64,000 nucleotides of DNA from Carnegiea gigantea (lineage: Eukaryota > Streptophyta > Magnoliopsida > Caryophyllales > Cactaceae). Both the position numbers and the translations under genes were made by a program. The stretch is taken from positions 1,922,501-1,986,500 of the forward strand of contig JAKOGI010000025.1 in NCBI GenBank assembly GCA_029747015.1. The letters run 5' to 3'. Below are positions 35,935 through 49,300 of the stretch, piece after piece; position 1 is the first letter of the stretch; every line of letters starts with the position of its first letter. Below the pieces are notes generated by a model, which saw only the letters and a program-made list of their open reading frames with translations, was not told the origin of the DNA and searched no databases.

Positions 35935-36358
35935 TTAATTACTCGATCAATTCTACATGTAACAAAGTACTAGAACATGAACTCAAATACAATAGTAAAG
36001 AAAAAAGCGAGGCCGATCATCAAAGTTTGCCTCTTATCATGGACGCAATGAACTCACTTAAGTCTAGTTGCCATTATCCCCTCCAATTTCAAGATTAATG
36101 TTGTATGTTTGATTTTGGGAATTAAGATGAGTAAACAATACTTAGAGATAATGTCTAATCATTTGCCCAAATAATTCAAAGAAATAAGGAAAAAAAATTG
36201 CTCCGGAAGATTGGAAAAAAACCAACTTTTCATATATCATTCATAGGCAAAATATATAATAAACAAAGTAATGTTATTGTCAATGTGGAAAGGAGCTCTC
36301 TAGTAAGTAATTACAAGGCTTGTTTTTGATGAAATTAAATATCTAAAAAACAATAAGT

Positions 36359-36497
36359 CTTGGGTGAAACTGACTCACGATGACTTATATCATGAGACGT
36401 CTCACAGACTCGTTAACCACCACATCAATTTAACAGGAAAATGTTTCATCACATAGACGGCCTCACAATAAATTTTCATGAGACTGTCTTATACAAG
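36359..36497. mobile_element. MITE-like element, duplicate of 29123-29261
   Basis: Same length, position and inverted ends (CTTGGGTGAAACTGACTCA; inverted right end CTTGTATAAGACAGTCTCA) as the element 3' of copy 2. It was carried here by block duplication rather than by a new insertion. Confidence 0.6.
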
Positions 36498-36569
36498 AAT
36501 TGTGTTTAAAAAATCCCATTATCAATGTACATAATTAATTTATATATCAGCGGTACACTTGCAATGATC

Positions 36570-39500
36570 TCATGGCTTTCCTTTTAATTTATCTTTGGGA
36601 GCCTGAAAACTCCATTGGCTTTGTGCTTTATTTAACAAATCAAATGATGTGAAGGAGCTTGGCTTCAACTCCACCTTGATGTCTTTCCCCTTTACCCTAG
36701 CTTTGATTGAACTTGTTTGTGGCACCACCTTGTACATAGAATTCACACAATACAAAACATTAGGTGAAAAAAAAATAAGATATAGATAATAATCGTTTAA
36801 ACCTTATACTTCAATCCCTTTTTAAATAAGATATTTACCTTAGTAGGATTTTGAAATGTATTCTCGTCTTGCAAATCTTCAGCAGTGAGGATGGTTTGCT
36901 TTGTAAGGTGCATAGACTTTGGATCAACTCCTTTGAAAGACATATTCAGTTCTACCGTGGTATTCTGGTAGTTGACAACCTTAATTGTTATATAATTCTT
37001 GTTCTCCTGATGATCCATCCAACTGATTGCAGAGGCATGAACACGAGGTGTCTTTGAATCAGTTTGGGTTTGGGTTTGAAGACGAGATTCTAATAGCAGT
37101 GCACCACTTGATTCTTTGAAGAAGGTCTGGACCCAATAGCTTGAGATTCCATATGCTTGATGTGAATTGAAAACGATTGCATCTGGACTCCATTTTCTGT
37201 CATTCTCATTCACAAAAAGCGGGGCATAGCTAACCATCTCAACCACATCACTGCATCCAAGACATGACAAATATATCCATCAATCAAAACAGTCCTAAAA
37301 TTTTTGAACCAATATTAGTTACGTTGTTTTTTTATCTTGTAACCTTATTAGACAAACTTATATATATAAGAATGACCTAAACCCAGGCTGCCTCAAATAT
37401 TCTATTTACACATGTTGATTTGATACGAGAATAACTTCTAGCTTAAATAATTAAATGACTCGATTGTAAGATCTACTAGCGCATCCAATCGAAGTGTGTG
37501 TGGCGATGAAATTGAATGCCGAAGCAAAGGAACATTATATAAGATCGATAGAACATGCCTGTTCCTCTCCAGTGACAATAAGAAAGCAGCTTCAGCCAAT
37601 GCACCTCCAAAAGTTCCATGGCCAACTTTCTCTCTAGGATCCGTCACCGCATATTCACTCACAAAAGCCTGCATGAATATTGTTTAATATAGTCACTATC
37701 AATCCTAGTCTCAAGTACTAAAGTTAGTTTGACTTTATCAGTTGAACTAACTGACAGCCTGACACCCGCACAATCAAACGAAGAGCTTATGTAAAATACA
37801 ATAAGATCGCATGGCTTGGTCAATATAGTAAATTAGCATATGTATATACCTTTGGTGCCTTAGGGTTACTCCGGGGTGCCTTCTCAAATAGGCGAGTGTT
37901 ATCGAGCATGCCCTCAGCACTTGTGTAATTCTGAAAATTCAACAAAAATATACTTCTGTAATTTTTTTTGTGCGTCTTCGAATTTGCGTAAATATAATAA
38001 CGCTGGATAATACGCAGGAAATTATAGAAATTAATGTATAAATCATAATTACATGATAATCATATAAATCGGCAGGGTGATCCAAGGGCTGCTTTGACCC
38101 ATCACAATTGGAGATGGCTTTGATGTCTGGGTAGGCCTTTTTCAGTGCCTCGTAGAATTTGAGATAATTTCCTGTGTAACAACAATAATAATTTTGAAAA
38201 TAAACAAGTAGGTAATTATTTATTCGAATTGATATTTTTGTTAATAATTTGGATAAATATGGTACGAAATGTGAGTGCATGCACATACCTCTGTAGGTTC
38301 TAAACCCACAATTCTCATTTCCAATGGCAACATACTTGAGGTTGAAAGGTTTTGGATGTCCCATTTTTGCTCGGAGCGAACCCCATGTAGAATTGGGGCT
38401 ACCTCTAGCAAACTCGATGCTATCGAGCATTTCCTGGTTACATTGGGGTTCAATATTTAGTCAGTCCAATTATGTCACGATCTGACAGATGAGTCATTTA
38501 GCATCATATGTATATGTCTTGAGGTTGTCAATTGAAGTACTTGTCAAGAAAAATCTAATGAGTCAAAATCAGACAAATGAGTATGTGTTCAATCTATTCC
38601 TAGGTCTTTGATGTCGGATAATCAAGTACAGGTTGGTTTGAATAGGTCAAGTCACATTACATATATGATGCACTTATCGAAAATGTACGTACTTGCACAA
38701 AAGGCCCAATTAGAGCTGTATCGACTTGGTCGACGTGACCTTCTCCTACAATAACATAGCAGGACACACATTGAAACTAAGATACGAAATATACGAGAAT
38801 TAATGGATCAGAACCGAAGACATAAATCATGAAAATCATCTTGTTGAGAAGATTAAAATGACGAAAAATTAGCGAAAATGTTCATGTTTACAAACCGCTG
38901 TTAATAACCCATACTGGCTCTGCTCCAAGGTCCTCTGCTAGCTGTTATTCACCGCAAGTGAAAACAGAATTAATCAAACATTCTTCTCCATAAAAAATTT
39001 CATGTTACATTGATGTACATACTAATGACATATGTGTATATCATGCATGCTACATACTTGAAGATATTCAAGGTAACCAAGCCCATCGTCGCTCCAATAA
39101 TTCCACACATCACCAAGATGTCCCGGCCTCTCTTCCCAGGGGCCAACGGTTTCCTTCCATCGAAACCCATTGCTTAGCCAGTTCCCCTCGACATAGCACC
39201 CTCCTGCAATATTAATGTGAATAGTTATATGAGAGTGGGTGTTATATATGTAATCTTACTTGTGCGAGCTAGCTGTGTAAGAGATTGTTTCTGAAAATGA
39301 TGTGAAAGTCTTAAGAAAAAAAAGTACCGGGAAATCTGAGGAATCGAGGTTTCAAATTGAGAAGCATCTCCATCAAATCAATCCGGAATCCATGACCCTA
39401 TGTGAAATCGATCAAATCATTAAGATTATGTAAATAAAACTTCAAACATAATTACTTGTTTCATTTGATTAAAAATCAACGGCAATCTGAAATTACAACA

Positions 39501-40951
39501 TTTAGGAAAATACTAATTGAATTTTTAACCTTGTATGTATCAGTGGGCATAGCTGAAACTTGATCAAGCCAAATGGTTCCAGTTTGACGTGTGGTGAACT
39601 GAAGCCTACAATTTGGGTTTGATCCTATAGCTTGTAATCTCACCTCCAATCTTGTCCAATTCTTAACCTTTTCTGCTTCAGCTCTGCAATTAGTAACCCC
39701 CCCCCAAATAAAGAAAAACAGTCATGACCTGTATCAGCATAATCTAGACTTAAGAAAAAAATTACAGCAGGAAAAAAGAAGTCCTAAAAGTCTGTATCAT
39801 ATGGTGTCGAAGGAAAGTGTTTCGGGAATTCAGATGTACCAACCTTAAATATGTTTAGTTAAAGAGAGGCTATTTCTAAAAGACTACTAGATTAAGAAAG
39901 GAATATTAAGGACCCCATGCTTCTCCCGCCAAAAAAAAAAAAAAAATTAAAATCAAAACCTATACCCCAATCACATCTAAGCAAGATGTTTGGGATATTT
40001 AGATTGAACAATCTTAGTTACCTTTAGTTGAAGAGAGATTGTTTCTGAAAGAGTACTCGATTAAAAAGAGAGTAAAAATGAAACAATAAGCTTACGTTAC
40101 GTGGCTGAAGGCCAACATATCTGTACCATCAGATGTGACAAATGACACTATAGCATCGAGTCGTCCAGATGATCGAATGTAGAGCACAATTTTGTAGGTC
40201 CTTCCTTCTTCAATATTCTGCAAATCAAAGATCCAAGTTTCTAAGTTCTTGAACATTTAAAAAGGTGTACAGTACTTGCTGATTACGGATGTTAATAAAT
40301 TACCATGCCCCAATAGCCAGGGTTGTAGACTCCAACTCCTCCAGGGGGACAAGTTGTTGGGGAACAATGTACATCCATTCGAAGGGCGACTGGATTGGTT
40401 TTGAAGCACGATGACATTTCTGTTGTTACGGAAATTACAGTTTCATCACCGATCATGCCCCAAGGACTAATCATTGAGGGTTTATGGTGACTTCCGGCTT
40501 CAAACCCTCGATTACTTACGAGCTCTGCCCATAGACCACCGGCTCCTGCATGGTTAATCTCCTACAATATTGACAAAGTAGCATACGATGAACAATGCTT
40601 AAATCAAACAAACAAGACCCTCAAAATAGATCCCACATGTATATATATTATGTTACTATGTATAAACAATACCGAGAGTATACACTTTCAAGTGTGTAGT
40701 GTTACAAATACATACATGTACAAAAGAAGATCAATATATATTTAACACGATACCTCAAAAAAAATGCCAAAGAGGTTTTTGGGTATGGGACGGGTAGAGG
40801 AAGCATCGACATAGAGAGTTGCTGTGCAAATTTCTTCTTCGTTGTGTGTGACATTGTGATGGTTATCAGCAATGCAAGCTTGAGAAGAAATTACTGCCCC
40901 CAATAAGAACCAAAGCACAAAATCATGAAAAGTAGGGTTGGACCAAGTCAT
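36570..40951 (-). CDS. ASD1: GH51 alpha-L-arabinofuranosidase, array copy 3
   Basis: Fourteen exons join in frame: 40754-40951, 40304-40561, 40096-40217, 39530-39683, 39328-39397, 39058-39203, 38896-38941, 38693-38745, 38289-38433, 38053-38171, 37850-37930, 37559-37668, 36839-37250, 36570-36728 (690 residues). Signal peptide, binding module and GH51 core are as in copies 1 and 2, with Glu389 and Glu469 in place. The last intron ends AAG rather than TAG but keeps its AG. Exons 7-9 and the introns between are identical to copy 1. Intron 12 is GC-AG. Expected apoplastic enzyme; the C-terminus is KLKGKP. Confidence 0.92.
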
Positions 40952-42580
40952 TATGCTTTTAGGGCCTTTGCACAAAAGTTGCTTTCCCAACCTACACCCA
41001 CAAAAAGAGAAATTGTAATTAGTTACATAATTAATTACTTAGACGTCTATTAGCACTAAATTGAGAAGAAAAGAATAAAAATTGATAGAATTTTTAGCCA
41101 TGAGCAAAAGAAAAGATAAATGTGGGTGCAGTGTTATCTGTGGCTTGTATATGAATGTAACCCTATTATATTCATAGGTGGTAGATAGATACTTGGACGT
41201 GATCGATCACCTATCAAGAAAACAACCAATGATGGATCCTCAAAAAAAAAAAAAAAAACAATCAAACAATTGGAGAAAATGACAGCATGGATAAAAGAAA
41301 AGTCAGGCGCTTGCTGCTGCAATGACTCCTATGAATATACCATCTAAAAAAAGAACAATCGAGTCATATGTATATAGACTTACTAACAGCTCATACGTAT
41401 TATCCTCGTATGAGTTACCCATACACAATCAATGGCGTACAATCATAACGTAAACTCAAACCAATAGATGAATTGAAAATGCTGTATATATGAGGATGGT
41501 TTGTGAGCTTATAAGGTTGAATCAAGAAAGCATGTTTACCCGATGAAAGAAGTGAACAACAATGTGGATGAATATGAGGAAAAAGATGGATGAATATGAG
41601 GAAAAAGATGGTTGATATGGGAGCAAGGTAGGATATTTATAGCAATTTTAATTACCTCCTTTTTCTTATCCTATAATTCTTTTGTAAATATTGTTGGTTA
41701 AAGATATTTAATATTTAACGGATAAGATATTTCGTTATTATTTTGTTAACAATATCATTATGCAAATGAACTGGTTTACCAACATTTAGTTTTATCCATT
41801 CTGTGACTCGATTTTGAAAGTACCATTTTTAGTAAGATAAATAATTATGGATTTGTGCAACTCATCAACGGTTAAAAATACAATGAATGAATTTATTTTT
41901 TAATCCATGTGACGTGTATTTTTTTAATTTTATCCACATATTCCTATCCTATCCATGTCAATTTATGAGTGAAAAATATTTCACCTGATACTATCCATGT
42001 CAATGTGCGTGTAAAGTTTTTTTCCCTCTATGTGTATGCATATATGATATATCCATAGGTCAAAAAGCCAATAGTGTCTTGGTTTAACGATTAAAACTAA
42101 GATCTTGAATATTTTTTTTTTGTAATCAAAGGGACAGGAGGGTTATATAATGTTCAAATCGACAAACTTACACTAGTTATTTAAAGCAACAGGGATATAT
42201 TAAAGCCTCAGGCTCAACAGGCATATATATTGCCCAAGATCTCGAATGTATTAAAGTCTCATGTTCAATTCGCTTTCCTAGTTGCTCAATTGTATTATAC
42301 AAAAGTTATCCTTCACCATGAACATGAATAATTCTGTTGTAGATGAAATCAAGGGTCATCTTAGTTGGTCCCACAAAAGAAAAAAGATAGGAAGAAACAA
42401 GAAGAATTATTTTAGTTAGGTGTAAGGAGAGAAGATCGACATCATTAATATTGTAGCAATGTACATTTTGTTGGGGTTCGAAAACGAATTCAAAACAACA
42501 CTTGGTATTGTGTTTGATACGCACCCATATCACGTTTCATTAGTAAGCATATGCATTGAGAAATCTATTATCATATCTTA

Positions 42581-44278
42581 GGTTGTGTTCGGTAATAGAG
42601 GTTGAAGTAAAGGTTAGTGGATTGTAGTGGTCAAAATGCTGTGGACTACTACTTAAAAGTGCTCGGTAAAGTAGTGGATGAGGTAATGGTTAGAGGTTCA
42701 TGTGATGTTCTTGAAAAGGTAAAGAAAGTAACTTTTAAGAATCTCTACCAAGGGGTGTTGCAAGAAAAACAAAGTTTTAATATTTGTAAACCCCAAGTGC
42801 AAGGTGTATCGTTGAGTACTTGGGGTGTCGTCCGCAGGGAATTGTGTTTCCAACTACCAGGGCTAGCTAAAGCGTCTCGAGTTAGGCAGGATCGAAGGGT
42901 GAAGGAGTGGGGAGCTAAACTACGCTACAAACACAGAAACAAGCGACTTGGAGTTGTGATTTTACCAATGGATGAACCAATTAACCAAGACGAGTCCTAA
43001 CCTACCCAAACCACACTACGAACTAGAGATGGTCGGTTGCACCATCAAAGGCCACCCAAGCCCTCTCTCAAGGGTCATGAGCTAGTCTAACTCGCGTAAC
43101 CACCTACTTTCGTGGGGTTAGTCGAATTAGACCACAAAACTAGCAACCCCGGACCTAACTCGATTCGGATACTACTTTCGTGTCCCGAACTCGGCCATTC
43201 CCTCTCCCACACTAGCGAATTGACCTCACCTCTTAGCATAAGTCAATCGCCCAAAAATATGGATGAAAATCCTCTCAGGCATTTCATCGAACACTTGGCG
43301 GGCGTGAAGGAAAACTCTAAGTTTTAAGCATAGATTGAGTATGATTAGGCCAAATACAAGATTAATTAGCCATTAAGAGGCTAATCACAACCCAAGTCAA
43401 CACAATCTACCAACAAAACATCACAAACACAAGAAAACCTAAACTAACAAGCAAGAACATAAACTTGAAGAACAAAAACAAAGACAATGAAATAAAACGA
43501 ATCTAAACAACTAAATAACATGAATTAACAACAAAAACTAAACATATAAACTAAACAAAACAAATATAAGAATTAAAGTAACAAAACATAAATAAGAATA
43601 ACAATGAAATAAATAGAGAAAAGCAAGAGGGAAACTTATACTTGAATTGATTGAAGAATTTGAAATCCACAAGCTTGAATCCCGAAATACAAACTACAAT
43701 CCTAATCTAATCCTCTCAATGGAGTTTTTATTGGCTAAAACCTAAACTAAACTACCCTAAAAATCGCCTGGAAGAACCCCCGATCGATCCCCCACAAATA
43801 GACGCCCGAACGGACTTAAATAGAAATCGCGAACGCGACGAAACTGGGGGGGCGGCACGTGGCACGGCCACACCGTGCCACTTCACTGGTGGCGCGGTGT
43901 CGCCCCCCCGGTTTTGTCCGGTTTTGCCGGTTTTCGTCGGTTTTCGCTGTTTTTCTTCGCTTTGTCTCGTCTTCGTCCCTTTTCGCGATGTTTGCTTGAT
44001 TTGAAGTTATTTCCTGCAAAACATAAATAAAACAAGTAAAAATGCTAAAGATTAAGTTATTATACGAGTAAAAAGTGGATGAAAGAGGCAAGTAAAATGG
44101 GTAAATTTACCGTTCAACAAGGGGTTGCATTGTAAATTACAAAATTCTTCTTTTTCTTTAATAAAAACCTTTATTTATTGTACCCATTTTAGTCATTTTA
44201 TATAAATCTACTACTTCAATGACTATATCTATATATAGATGCTAAGTACTAAAATAGCTAATTTTACCAAACAAACCC
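42581..44278. mobile_element. 1.7-kb PIF/Harbinger-like non-autonomous element
   Basis: Left end GGTTGTGTTCGGTAA; inverted right end GGGTTTGTTTGGTAA (12 of 15 match). Flanking TTA at 42578-42580 and 44279-44281. The paralogous site at about 26652-26665 reads CATATCTTAGTAAAAAAT without it, an empty site. A frame at 42617-43000 (127 codons) matches nothing I know. The GC-rich inner part (43830-43990) and the different composition from about 42790 on suggest captured or nested DNA. No transposase motif is visible. Confidence 0.85.
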
Positions 44279-45174
44279 TTAGTAAAAAATCAAACATTAA
44301 TTGCAACAAACATCATAAAGTAATTTGAGTTGTCTCTGAATAAGTTCAATATTTTAGATCTAGGTTAGTTGTTGAGTACAAGTTATCCAAGGCTTTTGAC
44401 TTTAGTAAAAAATTAATGATTTATATAGATGTTTGAAAATTAAAAACGTTTAATAAAGTGCATGCAATACAATATAATGTAAATAAAATAGCATATTTGT
44501 CAATTTAACTAGCTACATCAACTACATGCATGCATGTCACTATCAAATTGAATCATTGCTTATGCCGCGAAGTTTCCTCAAATATTAGGGAAATCTGGTC
44601 CCATGCATGCAGCTGCCATTGCGTGATTGAGGGCTAATGCCAAAGCCACTGCCATCAATCAATAACTATCAATAGGCTTTCCATCTCTACATCTAACCAG
44701 GGCAAAAATATATTGGACTCTTATGGGTGTATTCACGTGTATGTCTCTATATATGTATATGCAGTTTGCTGCTAGTCTCCTGTTATCGAGTATTATACAG
44801 TATGAGTTAACTAGCCTTTAGTGCATAATTGCTTGTTGAAATTAGCCCATGAGGTGTGATCAGTGTTAGAAGATGGCTACCAGAGTCGCCTCAAATTGAA
44901 TGCCACGTTCCAATCCCAAAACCCTTAAGATGGATGGTGGGATGGCTGTGAGAGCAGAGAAGAGGCATGAAGTTCTAATTTAGGGCTAATCAGATTGACG
45001 TGTGTTAAATCGACCCCCTAAACCTCCTTATATATGCTTAATTCAATCAGGGTTAGCACCGCTTTTCTTAGGTGGTTTAAGTTGGCCGTCAACCCTAATA
45101 TAATTAGGGTCGCCCCACAATACGCTAGTCGATCGATTACCTGTTTTTATAGGTTTTATCAATGATCAACAAAA

Positions 45175-45362
45175 CTCATTAAAAGTTTTCACGAAATGCT
45201 TCTTTGATAAATGTTTTCACAAAATCTTGTTTTGTGGGTCTCTTGGATTCAGCCTCTCTATGGGTAGGGATGCCGGTAGAGGTAAGGTTGTTTACATCTG
45301 GATTTTCCCAAACCCTGCGAAAGCGGGACGACCTACACTGGGAGGTATTGTTATTGTTATTG
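45175..45362 (+). mobile_element. SINE-like retroposon with target-site duplication
   Basis: A 188-bp element ending GTATTGTTATTGTTATTG, bounded by TTATCAATGATCAACAAAA (45156-45174) and TTATCAATTATCAACCAAAA (45363-45382), a target duplication of about 19 bp with two or three changes. It is the same family as 5293-5495. It is missing from the paralogous block at 27540-27620. Confidence 0.75.
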
Positions 45363-46351
45363 TTATCAATTATCAACCAAAAAAAAAGGAGTTTGCCGCT
45401 CTAACTTTTGTTCACATATATGTATGTTGAATGTGGGAGTATGCACATCCCCACATGAACATTTTTTTTTCAATGACAAACATTAAGAGCCGTGAGCTTC
45501 TACTCAAAAGACCCAATGGCCTGTATACAAGGGAAAAGAAAGGAGGTAGGACAAGTCCTACCAAAGTTCAGACGTAAAGATCCAGTTGTTTCACCCACAC
45601 AGGCACTCACACCAACTACTGAATAATGTGGCCCCTAGGATTTGATCCTTAGTCTTCCAAATAAAAGATGAAACTCATGTTAATCCAGCTAGCTAGGAGC
45701 TCTGGGTGCACTCCCTCCATGAATAGTAAAGTTGCCACCCGAGTAGTTTACAATTGTGATCCATGTTTTGTTCCCTTCCCCTCTGGATCGAAGGCCTTCT
45801 ATGATCGATATACACAAGATCTTTCATCCTCTCCTACATGTGATCTAAACAAGAACAAATTGTGATCTTATCTCACATACGGACGATCCCAAGTGATCCC
45901 ATCCATGATATACACAAGATCACAATTGGACCAATATACATTGATAATTTTACAAATACAAATTACACCGACGGATTGATTTTGACTAGTCTGTTTTAAT
46001 TGTTGTCTTTGAAATTTCCCCTTTTGTGTGAGATATTTGCTTTTGATTATCACATCACACTGTTGTCAAATCATTGTACTTTTTACATGGAATTATTATC
46101 ATATATCCATCCACATTTATGTAAATATTGTTTGTAACTCACCGCTTTTTGAAATTTTATATTACTTCTATCTCGATTTATTTCGGCCATCTTAATTGGT
46201 AGAACTCTATGCTGTTGTATTTTAGAACGTGTAAATATTCTAGACATGGTGATCCAATATTGTATGTAAATACAACAAATGCATAATAGGGAGGATTATT
46301 CCTCTTACAATTTCTTTTTCCAACAATTTTCTCATGGATTTGGGATTTTAA

Positions 46352-49300
46352 TTAATAAGAACATATGAATTCAAATGCTGAGAAGGAATTTGGCTGCAGC
46401 ATCACGTCAATGTATTTCCCATATACCGCAGCTTGAAGTGGACTCGTCACTGGCGTCACCTAATTACATGGAATGTACAAACAGAAATATTAGGAAATTA
46501 AAAATCATGTTTTCATAGTAAGTGTTAATTTTGTCTTAGCTTACTCTTTTTTCGTCAAGAACGTGTAAGAGTTTTAACTAATGGTTAAAGGTTTAAGAAA
46601 TGTTTTATATATCACAACTTCTTGGACGATACCGTCTAGCTCACATAAGAGTCATGGTAAGATGGACTCTTTTAAGTTTGACTTTTTTGAGATTTTATAG
46701 TCACTAATAATATATATTGGAGTGAATTTATAATTAAGAGGTGACTTATAGTTCATCTAATAGTGACTTTTAATATAATCATTCCTAAATGAACTATTAG
46801 TCATCCAATTATTATTAAAAGTCATTATAAAAGCAGTCATCTCATGATATGTCCTATGTGAGACCGTTTTACACAATACTTAGTATTTATACAATGGCAC
46901 ACCCCTCATTGTGTCTGCGTGTATTGGGGACTGTTGATATTAAAACTTTAAAACCTGTCACTCAGAAATATTTTGATATACTATGTTCAAGAACTATCTT
47001 AATTTATAATCTAAGGTCGTAGTTTATAAAATATGTTAATATTGTGTAATAAATTAAAATTTACCTTTGTAGGCTCGGTTAATGAGTTTTGAGCATTCCA
47101 GTCATCCGAGCTCATTATGTATTGATTTCCAAGCTGCACATTATTCGGATCAACTTCATCCAAGGATATCGTGAATTTTACCATCGCGTTTTGGAAGTTG
47201 ACAACCTAGCTCGACAAGAGTCATTTCATTGAAGTAATCTATTTAAATTCAGGTCGTAGATGATCTATACATGAGTGGATAAAAGAGTAAGAATTTAAAG
47301 TACGAGTTTAATCACCTTAACTGTTATGTAATTCTTTGATCTGTCCTTTTGATCTGTAACACTAATTGCAGTGGCATAAATATTTTGCGAATAGGCCTTG
47401 AGATAAGAACTCAACAAGAATGCACCACTGGATTGTTTGAAGAAGGTTTGGACCCAATAGCTGGGAGTTCCATACAAAAGGCTTGAATTGAAAAGGATTG
47501 CATCTGGATTCCATCTTCTATCATTCACATTGGCAAATAACGGGGCGTAGCTAACCATTTCAACTACATCACTGCATTCTTGTTCGTAAAAAACAATATA
47601 TTCATTAAACTGGATCGCGCAAAAATTGATAGAACTCAGTTATCCAAACAAGGGGACGTAAGAGAGATATATCGTACCTGAAGTATTGGTCCTACCATAA
47701 ACCAAACCAACTCTAATGTCGTCAAATTCGAACGGATTCAACTACTTCACTAATGCATTTTGAGAAGATTTAAGATTGACCTGACTTGAGGTACGACTAG
47801 ATCCCTGTAATACCGGCAAGTCTATTGATACATGTGAAATCAAGGTATTTTCTTGAAGGGTTCAGTGCGCCTATATCTGAATCTCTCCATCCCTACTCGA
47901 TTGGGTACGGTGCATAGCTGATGGTGTTGATGTCCCACAGGTACGTCTAGTCGAAGTATGTCTAATATTGAAACTGAATGTGGGTGCCAACCAGCCTAGT
48001 TGGTAAAGTCTTTGAAAGTTGTTATCAAATATCTAAGTTTGAATTCTGTCTATACCGACCTTTACACCTTATACGCACCCAAAACTAAAAAATATTGAAA
48101 CTAAATACCCGTGTAATCCGTTATACATGGAATAGTGAAACTGACTTGCCTGTTCCTCTCCAATGAAAGCAAGAAAGCAGCTTCAGCCAATGCGGCCCCA
48201 AAAGTTCCATTGCGAACTTGATATGCAGGTTGGGTCACGGCGTATTCGCTGACGAAGGCCACAGCAGCCTGCAAGAGTACGTGTTCGATCAAATTCATAA
48301 TGAAATAACAATGAATCCTAGTCCTGATACAAAAATTTGTCCCAGCAGAGACTATATTATGTACCTAATCAAAGGCAATTCAAAACATGATTAGCTTAGT
48401 TGCCAATAAGATTAACGACGATGTATGTGTACTATATACCTTTGGTCCTCCAGGGTTGGCCCGGGGCGCTGTGTCGAATCGGTGAGCGAGTTCGAGCATG
48501 CCTTCAATGGTTGTGTAATTCTGAAAATTCAACACAAATGCACCCTAATTATCAACTCTCTCCAAAACATGTGTATGCATATATCTATATTATATAGCAC
48601 TGGAAAATTAATATTTAAGAAAATATAAAAATATGGAATTTGTAATTACATGGTAATCATATAAATCAGCAGGGTGACTTAAGGGAAATCTTGATCCATC
48701 GCAGTTGGAAATGGCTTGGATATCTGGGTAAGCCTCTTTTAGGGCATTGTAGAACTTGAGATAATTTCCTGCACCATAACAATAATAATTGGAAATTAGA
48801 TAAGTGAATAAACATTTACTGAAATTGATTTTTTAAAGAAAATTTTCCGATGTTTTGGGTGTGAAATGTGAATACGTACCTATATAAGTTTTTCGCCCAC
48901 AGTTCTCGTTTCCAATGGCAACGTATTTGAGACTGAAAGGTTGTGGATGTCCCAGCTTTGCTCGGTAAGAACCCCATGGTGAATAGGGACTACCTCTGGC
49001 AAACTCAATGCTATCGAGCATTTCCTACGAGTACAAATGTGTTATCATGTCTTTGTCGTACGATAATTAGGAACATGCTAGTTTTACATAGGGTCTGTTC
49101 TTTTCAAGTTATCTCAAGTAACTTATTACTGATGAGTGTTGATCAGTCAGTGCTAAAATTATCACTTCCATGAAACATGACTAAGTGTTGATCACTGTTA
49201 ATGAATGTTGATCAGTGCTTAACACCAGTGGTAAAAGCTTATGATAAATGGAGAAGAAAAGGTCCTTAATTTGATTATGTTGTGTGACAAATTGATCGCA

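Larger units (their letters stand above)
35216..36569. other. Flank between relic B and copy 3
   Basis: Former 5' flank of a copy-4-like gene (to about 36000) interrupted by a MITE at 35541-35934, then the 3' flank of copy 3. No gene. Confidence 0.6.
40952..46351. other. Intergenic block between copies 3 and 4
   Basis: No cellular gene. It is the duplicate of 24900-28440 with extra insertions: a 1.7-kb Harbinger-like element (42581-44278), a SINE-like element (45175-45362) and LTR-like debris (about 44830-45150, with a CTTATATATG box). From about 46000 it is the 3' flank of copy 4, also preserved at 28000-28440 and 34740-35050. Confidence 0.6.

Noticed and set aside
42617..43000. 127-codon frame inside the Harbinger-like element
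   Set aside because: No transposase (DDE), Myb-like or other motif is visible; I treat it as chance or captured DNA.
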